Positions 14,006 through 19,549 of a DNA stretch of 19,549 nt are shown in pieces. A program made the position numbers and the translations under genes. The notes under the pieces are model-generated. The model saw only the letters and a program-made list of their open reading frames with translations, had not been told where the DNA came from and made no database searches. The DNA is from Candidatus Woesearchaeota archaeon (GTDB lineage: Archaea; Nanobdellota; Nanobdellia; Woesearchaeales; UBA11576), in contig JAHWIS010000144.1 of assembly GCA_019322385.1 (NCBI GenBank), positions 1-19,549 on the forward strand, read 5' to 3'. The first letter of the stretch is position 1. Every line of letters begins with the position of its first letter.

Positions 14006-14050
14006 GTATATAAATTTTTACCACAGGGACCCACCACAACCTTTATATAC
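14006..14050. promoter_or_regulatory. Divergent TATA boxes for RDD-sppA and aIF1A
   Basis: Two TATA-like elements lie back to back in an 87-nt gap: ATTTATATAC on the minus strand (14015-14006) and CTTTATATAC on the plus strand (14041-14050). Each ends exactly 21 nt before its start codon (13984 and 14072), so both transcripts are probably leaderless. Neither gene has an SD. Confidence 0.6.
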
Positions 14051-14071
14051 GCGCCCAAATTCATCGTTTAC

Positions 14072-14452
14072 ATGGTATTCCGAGGTAAAGGCAAGGGCAA
14101 AGGAAAAGGCAAAGGTAAAGGTAAAGGTCCACAGAGCCCTGAGGATGAACAGGCTTATCTCATGCGCACTCCTGTGCCTAAGGGCAACCAGGTGTTCGGC
14201 ATTGTAGAGCAGCGTGTCGGAGGCAGCCGCATGCTGGTGAGGTGCATGGACGGCAAGACCAGGAACTGCAGGATCCCTGGAAGACTGAAGAAGCGATTAT
14301 GGGTCCGTGAAGGCGACCTTGTCATTGTCGAGCCTTGGGAGTTCGGCGGCGACGCCAAGGGAGATGTCATACTTAAGTACCGCAAGAACCAGGTGGAATA
14401 CCTTAAGCATAAAGGTTATCTCAAGAAGCTTGATGAGTTTGAGGAGTTCTAG
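14072..14452 (+). CDS. eif1a: Translation initiation factor aIF1A
   Basis: A 126-residue aIF1A. The OB-fold core runs from Q-V-F-G-I-V-E-Q-R-V-G-G-S-R-M-L-V-R-C-M-D-G-K-T to L-W-V-R-E-G-D-L-V-I-V-E-P-W, the family signature, followed by a helix (V-E-Y-L-K-H-K-G-Y-L). It binds the A site of the small subunit with aIF1 during initiation. The N-terminal tail is a regular series of Gly-Lys dipeptides (residues 5-19), longer and more monotonous than in homologues I know, and the DNA there is a matching hexamer-like repeat. It is leaderless by promoter spacing and converges with lspA seven nt downstream. Confidence 0.96.
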   Translation: MVFRGKGKGKGKGKGKGKGPQSPEDEQAYLMRTPVPKGNQVFGIVEQRVGGSRMLVRCMDGKTRNCRIPGRLKKRLWVREGDLVIVEPWEFGGDAKGDVILKYRKNQVEYLKHKGYLKKLDEFEEF

Positions 14453-14459
14453 AATAATT

Positions 14460-14966
14460 CTAATAATGAGTATATCTCTCTTTTTTGCTCGGCTCTTTCT
14501 GCCAGCGGTACATATAAACCAGCAGCAGGAATACACCGATCACAAGGGCGACATCAGACAGGTTGAATGTCGGCCAGAAATACATTGTTATATAATCTAT
14601 GACCCTTCCGAAGAAGAGCCTGTCCATCATGTTGCCTACTGCGCCGCCTAAAATAAACGCAGTCGCAAAGACCAAGAGCCTGTCATATATGATCGTGTTG
14701 TAAAAATATATTATCAAGAGCAGCACAATGACTGCTGCACTGACAAAAAGCCAGTTCTGTCCCTGCAGTATCCCAAATCCTGCTCCGATGTTCTCTGATC
14801 GTGTTATCATTAGCGCATTCCCTATCACAGGTACATACTGTCCGCGCTGAAGGTTTTCTGTGATATAGAATTTGACTACCCTCTCGACAACTATTATGGA
14901 TACTGATATGATTAGTAGCGCGAGATTGTTCTCAATAAAGTCCATCAGCCGATATTTGCTTGTCAT
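14460..14966 (-). CDS. lspA: Lipoprotein signal peptidase (signal peptidase II)
   Basis: A 168-residue polytopic aspartyl protease that cleaves signal peptides from prolipoproteins. Conserved elements are E-N-I-G-A-G-F-G-I-L (N59), G-G-A-V-G-N-M-M-D-R (D115), G-R-V-I-D-Y-I (D124) and F-N-L-S-D-V-A (D138); D124 and D138 correspond to the catalytic pair. The usual first Asp (D-x-x-K) is Glu (E-R-V-V-K). Four membrane helices fit the family. I chose ATG at 14966, one nt after the upstream stop; an ATG at 15023 would extend 19 residues into the upstream gene. LspA is uncommon in archaea, so bacterial origin is likely. It suggests this organism has lipoproteins. Confidence 0.92.
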   Translation of the reverse strand: MTSKYRLMDFIENNLALLIISVSIIVVERVVKFYITENLQRGQYVPVIGNALMITRSENIGAGFGILQGQNWLFVSAAVIVLLLIIYFYNTIIYDRLLVFATAFILGGAVGNMMDRLFFGRVIDYITMYFWPTFNLSDVALVIGVFLLLVYMYRWQKEPSKKERYTHY

Positions 14967-14967
14967 C

Positions 14968-15423
14968 CTACCACGTGTATCTTGTCTTTCCTTCTCCAGA
15001 AGCCATCCTTTCAAGGGTTGCAAGCCTCTGGTTCACTGAATCGAGAGATGATTTTATAGCGTCCAGCTTCGCATGTATTATCTCGATGTCTTTCGCCAGT
15101 TCCGGAAGCCCAGGGCCTTGCGGGTATGAAGGCTGCGGTGCTGGCCTTGCTGCAGCTTGAGGTGGTGGTGCAGAAGGGACTCCCAGATCCTCTCCCATTG
15201 CCTTTGATGCCGCTGTCGGCTGCACCTCTTCCATGTGCGTCGGCACTCCTGGCTGCATGCCCGGCTTTTCAGGATCTTCAAACGATGGCAGAGGGCCCAG
15301 CCCGCCGCCAAGATCATCCATGCCTGGCTCTGCGCCAGGCTTCTCTTCAAGCCCGAAATCACCGAGGTCGCTCAAGTCCCCGATGTCCTCTTCTTTTTTC
15401 TTGAATCTGTCAAATATACCCAT
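14968..15423 (-). CDS. Pro/Gly-rich protein with C-terminal coiled coil
   Basis: A 151-residue soluble protein in three parts. The short N-terminal basic motif M-G-I-F-D-R-F-K-K-K could be amphipathic and membrane-touching. A low-complexity, probably disordered middle rich in Gly, Pro, Asp and Ala follows (about 20-105). The C-terminal helix with heptads (E-L-A-K-D-I-E-I-I-H-A-K-L-D-A-I, about 108-142) predicts a coiled coil. GAGG upstream of the ATG supports the start. It lies 21 nt after the surface-protein gene and one nt before lspA. I recognise the general layout from DPANN genomes but no function; the context suggests a cytoplasmic scaffold for the envelope operon. Confidence 0.8.
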   Translation of the reverse strand: MGIFDRFKKKEEDIGDLSDLGDFGLEEKPGAEPGMDDLGGGLGPLPSFEDPEKPGMQPGVPTHMEEVQPTAASKAMGEDLGVPSAPPPQAAARPAPQPSYPQGPGLPELAKDIEIIHAKLDAIKSSLDSVNQRLATLERMASGEGKTRYTW

Positions 15424-15444
15424 CTTGTTTTCCTCTTTTCTTAC

Positions 15445-18198
15445 CTATTTCAGAAAAGGCTGTGCAGGCCTTTTCTTTTTCTCATAATACATGAACGCGA
15501 CAACAGCAAGTAATATTATTACCGCGACAAGCCCGATAAGGGCGTATCGGGTGATACGTTTTTTCAACTTTGCGCTTTCAAGCGCCTCGTATTCCTCGAA
15601 TGACATCTCCTCTTTCTCAGGCTCTACTATCTCTTCCTCTACTTCAACAATCTCTACCTCTTCCTCGACCTCAGCTGCACCAAGCATCATCTCTACCCTG
15701 ACATCTGCTCCGCGGCCTTTGGTGTATGCCTCAAGCCCTTGGAAGTCGAGCTTAGCAATAGGATCAGGTATTGTATAGTTTCCTTCAGCATCATACTTGA
15801 CTTTGTACTCAATGATTTCTGTCTTTCCTGCATCAACATAGACATCCCAACTCTTCTCGCCTTGTTCGACAGTGACGCTTGCCGCGTCGCTGCCATTGTT
15901 CTTGATCTCTATCTTGACAGCAGTCTCTGCTGACTTGTTTATCAGCTCAGGCACGACAGTTCTCAAAAACACTGCAGGGCCATTGATCAGCCCAGACAAC
16001 ACCTCGATGTTGTCGCCTGTCTCGTTCTCATCAAAAAGATTTCCATAATTGTCATAATACTCAACCCTTGTCTTGTTCAACTTCAGACTTTTCCGCACGA
16101 TCTTCGGCCGCAGCTTAACAACATCCTGTATCGTGACCTCTTCGCCAGGGTCGAGCTTGTCGATGTGGTATGTCTTTGGCCCTATAAAGTCCACTTCCTC
16201 TTGTATAGGGAAATAGACTGTGATGTCCCTGACGATCTCCTCTTCCTCGTCATTGCCGATGACATACTCGACAGGTATCAGCGTGCCAGGATAGATGTCA
16301 TCTGGCTCGTCAAGATTGACATCGACAGATATGTCTGGCTTCAATGGGATAACAGTTATCAAAGTAGTCTTGATATAATCAATATTCTGCTTCAGGTCAG
16401 GATCAAAGAAAGATACAGTAGTCGTTATGTTATAGCGTGTCTTGTTCCGCACTATAGGAGGTATCAGTCTGTAGGAGTAGACATCAGTATCCTCTTCCCT
16501 GTTCAGCTTCAGCTTCTTGCTGTGCGCGCCTTCGACATGCAGCGCAGGATCTATCACGTCCTTCACCTGGACATTCCGAAGGTCGACCAGGCGTTTGTTG
16601 TTCACTGACACGCGTATCTCTGTCTCCTCATTGCCTTCCAGCACAAAGCCCTCTTCAGAATCTATATCGATTGTCAGGTCCTTTGCAGGGTTCACTGTTA
16701 TCTTGAATTCTGTGCTGTTGTAATGGCGCTCGCCGAACTCGTTCTTGAATCCTATAGAGACATTCATCTTGAATTCCTTGTTCGCCCCGATCTGCGGCGG
16801 TATCAGCACCAGGCTGTAAGGTATCTTCTGCCCTTCTTCCTCAATAGAAGAATAATGCACCGGAGGGAAACCTGCAAGTTCTGTGTATACAGTCACATCG
16901 ACATCCTCGAGCTCTGAATACTTGTTGATGTTCTGCGTGTATACAGTGACCCTGTACGGGTGCAGGGCCTCAAGGTCTATCGAATCTTCTTCCTCATCAA
17001 GCCGTTCAGGTATTGAGAACAGCTTGCTCTCGTCGTCGATAGTCATACGTACAGCAACGCCAGGGTCAGACACCTCAAAAGCCTCATATTCTATCTTTTC
17101 GAAAGTATAATCATCATATTCATAGTCCAGGTTCACTATGACGTTCTGGTGGCCGCTTCTCTTTGCTTCAAGTTTTATTATGAAAAGCTTTGAATCCCTT
17201 GCATTTATCCTGCCATCCCATTGCAGGAGCTGGTTGTTTATCTTGCTCACCCTGTCTGAGCTCCACACTATGCTTGTCCTGTCCCCGCTGGCATTCTGGA
17301 AATTGAACCTGAGATGGCCGATTGACTTGTACACAAGATCAGGAGGAAGTCTTATGTCAAGCGCATTGACAGTGATCCTTTCGCCATACTCATTTGTTAT
17401 ATTGATTATCAGCCTGGCTGTCTCGCCTATGTGTATGCCCGGATTCTCGTCCTCAAAATCAAATGTTCTTCCATCTATCTCATATTCTTCTCGCACAATG
17501 CTTGAGTATAGTGTGATCACAGGCTCGACATCGACAGTCATCTGGGCGCTGTACTCATCGATCCATTTGAACCCGTCCCAGTACTTGAGGTGTGCGACAA
17601 AGCTCTGGTGCAGCTCCCTCGTCGGTTTTATTATGAAGTTACACTCCTTTTCTTCATCCTCGTCAAGATGTCCCTGCCAGTACACCTGGTTCTCGTGCTC
17701 TCTGCACCCTCCTTCAAGGTCATATATCTCGACCCCTGCAGGATAGTCATCTGTCATGATTATCTGCGACGCTGTATCACCAGTATTAGTAATAGTGATC
17801 GTAACCTCTGCCTCCTGCCCGACATAGAGCTCGGTCGCGTTCATCGACTTTGTTATCGACACGTCAGGTTTGGACCTGAATATCCTGACGACTGCATACA
17901 CCTCGTTCTCATCCACATCATAAGTGACATTGTCAAAGCATATCTCAAAGTTTTCCATGTCCTCGCAATCTTCGCGTTGGATTGTCTGGAACATGGTGCC
18001 TGCGTCAACAAATATCGCGCTAGCCCATTTGTTCATTGTTATGATAAATGTAAATTCATCAATCTCAACGCTCTCTCCAGAGATGACCTCGTCACTGAAA
18101 ACTTGTGTTTCCGCGACAGCAAGCGAAACAGATATTAATACAGCTAGAAGTAAGAAAAAGACTGTTACACACCTCTTTTTTTCATGCATTTTGATCAT
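15445..18198 (-). CDS. Large anchored surface protein with beta-sandwich repeats
   Basis: A 917-residue type I membrane protein. It has a signal peptide (about 10-29, F-F-L-L-L-A-V-L-I-S-V-S-L-A-V-A-E), then an ectodomain of repeated Ig-like/CARDB/DUF11-type modules recognisable by phrases such as V-G-Q-E-A-E-V-T-I-T-I-T-N-T-G-D, I-G-E-T-A-R-L-I-I-N-I-T-N and A-V-K-I-E-I-K-N-N-G-S-D. A strongly acidic stretch follows (about 848-880), then one membrane helix (about 885-905) and a basic K-K-K-R-P tail. More than ten N-x-S/T sequons suggest N-glycosylation. An S-layer-associated or adhesin role is inference. It is co-transcribed with the 18751 gene (four-nt gap). ATG at 18198 lacks an SD; ATG three codons later is an alternative. 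Confidence 0.85.
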   Translation of the reverse strand: MIKMHEKKRCVTVFFLLLAVLISVSLAVAETQVFSDEVISGESVEIDEFTFIITMNKWASAIFVDAGTMFQTIQREDCEDMENFEICFDNVTYDVDENEVYAVVRIFRSKPDVSITKSMNATELYVGQEAEVTITITNTGDTASQIIMTDDYPAGVEIYDLEGGCREHENQVYWQGHLDEDEEKECNFIIKPTRELHQSFVAHLKYWDGFKWIDEYSAQMTVDVEPVITLYSSIVREEYEIDGRTFDFEDENPGIHIGETARLIINITNEYGERITVNALDIRLPPDLVYKSIGHLRFNFQNASGDRTSIVWSSDRVSKINNQLLQWDGRINARDSKLFIIKLEAKRSGHQNVIVNLDYEYDDYTFEKIEYEAFEVSDPGVAVRMTIDDESKLFSIPERLDEEEDSIDLEALHPYRVTVYTQNINKYSELEDVDVTVYTELAGFPPVHYSSIEEEGQKIPYSLVLIPPQIGANKEFKMNVSIGFKNEFGERHYNSTEFKITVNPAKDLTIDIDSEEGFVLEGNEETEIRVSVNNKRLVDLRNVQVKDVIDPALHVEGAHSKKLKLNREEDTDVYSYRLIPPIVRNKTRYNITTTVSFFDPDLKQNIDYIKTTLITVIPLKPDISVDVNLDEPDDIYPGTLIPVEYVIGNDEEEEIVRDITVYFPIQEEVDFIGPKTYHIDKLDPGEEVTIQDVVKLRPKIVRKSLKLNKTRVEYYDNYGNLFDENETGDNIEVLSGLINGPAVFLRTVVPELINKSAETAVKIEIKNNGSDAASVTVEQGEKSWDVYVDAGKTEIIEYKVKYDAEGNYTIPDPIAKLDFQGLEAYTKGRGADVRVEMMLGAAEVEEEVEIVEVEEEIVEPEKEEMSFEEYEALESAKLKKRITRYALIGLVAVIILLAVVAFMYYEKKKRPAQPFLK

Positions 18199-18202
18199 AA
18201 AA

Positions 18203-18751
18203 CTATGAACTTAGCACGTCCTTTATCCCATGCCTGAAAGCAAGGGTCTCCTTGTATACCTCGACATCCCCTTGCTCTTCTTTCTCAACAAGTGATTCCA
18301 CAAAATCGCCTTCAAGCAAGTTATTGTCAACATAGCTCTTGAACAGCTTCAGCTTATCCTCATCATCCGCAACATCAAAAAGCATTGCAGTCTTCTCTGG
18401 AAGAGCATCTGCATTGACAACAATGACCTTGTAATAATCATCATAGATATTTGAATTGGGGTTGTCAAGCTCATTTTCAAGCCCTGAAACATCTGCTTCA
18501 CCTACATCCTGCGTAGCAAACCCTGTCACCATGCTGTCCCCATCCTGAAGGACAAACATGCTGTTCGAATTCATCAGATTATCACGCACATTCTGCTCAT
18601 CAAGATATCTCAGGCCTACAATCACCAGCCATACAACAAGTATAATCCCAACAACACTGAGCAAGAAAGAAACCAGCTTACCAAGGAACTTCATTATCAA
18701 CACTGCTACAACTATAATTACTATAATCCCTACTACTGTTGACAGCTCCAT
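18203..18751 (-). CDS. Small membrane protein with soluble C-terminal domain
   Basis: A 182-residue protein, first gene of the envelope operon. Residues 3-22 and 25-48 are very hydrophobic (V-V-G-I-I-V-I-I-V-V-A-V-L; F-L-L-S-V-V-G-I-I-L-V-V-W-L-V), forming two adjacent membrane helices. The rest (about 50-182) is soluble and acidic, with the alternating pattern Y-Y-K-V-I-V-V-N-A-D-A-L and a charged helix L-V-E-K-E-E-Q-G-D-V-E-V-Y-K. No family recognised. SD GAGG lies six nt before the ATG but forms the 3' arm of a perfect hairpin (18758-18777), so translation is probably controlled. The stop is four nt before the surface-protein ATG. Confidence 0.82.
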   Translation of the reverse strand: MELSTVVGIIVIIVVAVLIMKFLGKLVSFLLSVVGIILVVWLVIVGLRYLDEQNVRDNLMNSNSMFVLQDGDSMVTGFATQDVGEADVSGLENELDNPNSNIYDDYYKVIVVNADALPEKTAMLFDVADDEDKLKLFKSYVDNNLLEGDFVESLVEKEEQGDVEVYKETLAFRHGIKDVLSS

Positions 18752-18757
18752 TATATT

Positions 18758-18832
18758 CCTCTAAACTTGTTTAGAGGTCAGCAAACTGAAAGTTTGCGCT
18801 ACCTCTTTCTAGTTTTCTCAGCGAATTCGCTG
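18758..18832 (-). promoter_or_regulatory. Riboswitch-like leader with SD-sequestering hairpin
   Basis: Three inverted repeats follow in the leader of the 18751 gene: CAGCGAATTCGCTG (18832-18819), GCAAACT-TTC-AGTTTGC (18797-18781) and CCTCTAAAC-AA-GTTTAGAGG (18777-18758). The 3' arm of the last contains the SD. In addition AGAGGT (18806-18801) is complementary to ACCTCT (18778-18773), the strand that would hide the SD; pairing these frees the SD and encloses the middle hairpin. The two states exclude each other, as in translational riboswitches or thermosensors. No ligand class is recognised. Confidence 0.6.
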
Positions 18833-18863
18833 TCTTTACACTACCTAAACACAAATATAATGG

Positions 18864-18876
18864 TATATTTAAATAT
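18864..18876. promoter_or_regulatory. Palindromic TATA region, envelope operon promoter
   Basis: TATTTAAATA (18866-18875) is palindromic and TATA-like on both strands. In the minus direction it would start transcripts near 18843, giving a leader of about 90 nt for the 18751 gene. In the plus direction it, or GTATTTAAAG (18881-18890), would start a transcript near 18897-18912 into the GC-richer stretch up to 18984. Confidence 0.45.
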
Positions 18877-18971
18877 TAGGGTATTTAAAGCTTGCGGTGC
18901 TCAACCACGTTTACAGGGGGCTAGGTTGTCGCTTACCAACCCTGTTCACTCTTGCCTTCGGCTTCGGGAAT

Positions 18972-18984
18972 ATAACATCGATTA
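18972..18984 (+). repeat. 13-bp direct repeat, left copy
   Basis: ATAACATCGATTA, identical to 19320-19332. Together they bracket the AT-rich segment with the small two-TM gene. Confidence 0.6.
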
Positions 18985-18994
18985 GGCACAATTC

Positions 18995-19008
18995 AAGTTA
19001 CCAAAATT
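18995..19008 (+). repeat. 14-bp inverted repeat, left copy
   Basis: AAGTTACCAAAATT, perfect inverse of 19250-19263. It covers part of the stop codon region of the small gene (stop at 19007-19009). Confidence 0.65.
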
Positions 19009-19210
19009 ATTTCTGGAATAAACTAATAGAAAAGAAAATCAGAGCAAAAAAAACAATCCATCCTATGATTAAAACAATAATAATATTTCTATAAAAATTT
19101 GGTGGACAAGTTCCGAAACAACCAGCAAAAATTAATATTAAAAAGATAATTATTATGAGTGCAGTAACAGTTGAGATGATTGTTTTAATTTTAGTAAATT
19201 TAAAATTCAT
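19007..19210 (-). CDS. Small two-TM membrane protein
   Basis: A 67-residue protein with a short basic start (M-N-F-K-F-T-K-I-K) and two hydrophobic helices, about 10-30 (I-I-S-T-V-T-A-L-I-I-I-I-F-L-I-L-I-F-A) and 42-62 (N-I-I-I-V-L-I-I-G-W-I-V-F-F-A-L-I-F). The loop A-G-C-F-G-T-C-P-P-N-F-Y-R carries two cysteines. A TATA-like element (19232-19245) lies 21 nt before the ATG, as expected for a leaderless gene. Base composition is far more AT-rich than the surrounding genes. The gene lies between perfect 14-bp inverted repeats and 13-bp direct repeats, so it may be carried on a small mobile or inserted cassette. No family recognised. Confidence 0.6.
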   Translation of the reverse strand: MNFKFTKIKTIISTVTALIIIIFLILIFAGCFGTCPPNFYRNIIIVLIIGWIVFFALIFFSISLFQK

Positions 19211-19231
19211 TTATTGATATATGGAATTAAG

Positions 19232-19245
19232 ATATATAAATATAT
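19232..19245 (-). promoter_or_regulatory. TATA-like promoter of the small two-TM gene
   Basis: The minus strand reads GATATATTTATATATC at this position, ending 21 nt before the ATG at 19210. No SD is present. Confidence 0.45.
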
Positions 19246-19249
19246 CTAA

Positions 19250-19263
19250 AATTTTGGTAACTT
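19250..19263 (-). repeat. 14-bp inverted repeat, right copy
   Basis: AATTTTGGTAACTT on the plus strand, perfect inverse of 18995-19008. Confidence 0.65.
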
Positions 19264-19275
19264 AAACCTCTCCGT

Positions 19276-19294
19276 TTTTTTGCTTTGCAAAAAA
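19276..19294. terminator. T/A-rich hairpin downstream of the nth-like gene
   Basis: TTTTTTGC-TTT-GCAAAAAA forms a perfect 8-bp stem about 65 nt after the stop of the glycosylase gene. It has an A/T-run structure on both strands and may stop transcription from the right before it reaches the small gene. Confidence 0.35.
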
Positions 19295-19319
19295 TGCTCG
19301 ACCCTTCAACAAGAGGCAC

Positions 19320-19332
19320 ATAACATCGATTA
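19320..19332 (+). repeat. 13-bp direct repeat, right copy
   Basis: ATAACATCGATTA, identical to 18972-18984 at a distance of 348 bp. Confidence 0.6.
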
Positions 19333-19360
19333 AATGCAACGGCTTCTGCGTATTTTTCAG

Positions 19361-19549
19361 TCACTGTTTCTGGTGACTGCATATTTTAGCAATAGGACAG
19401 TTTACACACACAGGTTTCGTTTTGCAATGCCTTTTCGCATGCTCTACAATCAATGCATGGTATTCCTTGTACACATCAATATCCGCAGCAAGGTTCTTAA
19501 CAAACATATCCTGCAGTTCATCATACCCAACACCAGCATCACACAGCCC
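19361..19549 (-). CDS. nth: Endonuclease III-like DNA glycosylase (C-terminus only)
   Basis: The last 62 codons of a gene that enters from the right edge. The visible end reads Y-K-E-Y-H-A-L-I-V-E-H-A-K-R-H-C-K-T-K-P-V-C-V-N-C-P-I-A-K-I-C, the C-terminal [4Fe-4S] loop of the HhH-GPD endonuclease III family with cysteines spaced C-x5-C-x2-C-x5-C (first gap one shorter than in the E. coli enzyme). This family removes damaged pyrimidines in base excision repair. Catalytic Lys/Asp lie outside the window, so endonuclease III cannot be separated from related glycosylases such as MutY- or MIG-like ones. A 7-bp hairpin (19358-19379) spans the stop codon. Confidence 0.85.
   Translation of the reverse strand, partial: GLCDAGVGYDELQDMFVKNLAADIDVYKEYHALIVEHAKRHCKTKPVCVNCPIAKICSHQKQ

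Noticed and set aside
18894..19220. SRP (7S) RNA gene starting near 18912
   Set aside because: Only the 5' loop motifs look similar. The required S-domain SRP54 binding sequence (GGAAGGGAGCA type) is absent and a protein gene occupies the downstream part.
19358..19379. Intrinsic terminator at the nth-like stop
   Set aside because: The 7-bp hairpin is real, but on the transcribed strand it is followed by A, not U, residues.
1..19549. CRISPR array, tRNA genes, transposase genes
   Set aside because: No regularly spaced repeats, no T-arm GTTCRA motif in a cloverleaf context and no transposase motifs were seen.

Overview
The window looks like archaeal chromosome. Four minus-strand genes at the left edge (Rnp2/Pop5, proteasome alpha, SBDS, Rrp4) are in the order of the conserved archaeal exosome-proteasome superoperon. 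S17e and aIF1A are archaeal/eukaryotic-type genes, and many genes have a TATA-like element about 20-25 nt before an ATG, as in leaderless archaeal transcripts. Bacterial-type gyrB and lspA, short intergenic gaps and many small membrane proteins suggest a DPANN archaeon (Woesearchaeota/Pacearchaeota-like). That assignment is inference; there is no rRNA here to settle it.

Layout. 1-2456 (minus): rnp2-psmA-SBDS-rrp4 (rrp4 runs off the left edge), with a structured leader up to about 2555. 2590-2859 (minus): S17e. 3137-4795 (plus): an unrecognised Cys-containing protein, then a RecB/Cas4-like Fe-S nuclease followed by a small double zinc ribbon protein. 4813-6238 (minus): a 25-residue membrane microprotein and a MiaB/CDKAL1-type tRNA methylthiotransferase. 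6271-9212 (minus): two tandem paralogues with a signal peptide, a transglutaminase-like (SirB1-type) domain and TPRs; the upstream copy has an apparent frameshift in its signal-peptide region. 9418-9729 (plus): a small protein with an HPF/RaiA-like pattern. 9730-10596: about 870 nt with no convincing gene but some RNA-like structure. 10597-12510 (plus): gyrB. 12521-13984 (minus): RDD protein and SppA. 14072-14452 (plus): aIF1A. 14460-18751 (minus): a four-gene envelope operon (small two-TM protein, 917-residue surface protein, Pro-rich coiled-coil protein, LspA) behind a leader with mutually exclusive hairpins. 18752-19360: AT-rich accessory stretch with a small two-TM gene bracketed by 14-bp inverted and 13-bp direct repeats. 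19361-19549 (minus): C-terminus of an endonuclease III-like glycosylase.

How it fits together. The left side is RNA processing and degradation, proteolysis and ribosome biogenesis. The middle and right side are largely cell envelope: secreted transglutaminase-like/TPR proteins, SppA, LspA and a large anchored surface protein. The most unusual signals are post-transcriptional: two leaders in which the Shine-Dalgarno (SD) sequence is exactly complementary to a nearby hairpin loop or arm (rnp2 and the 18751 gene), and a probable AUU start for rnp2.
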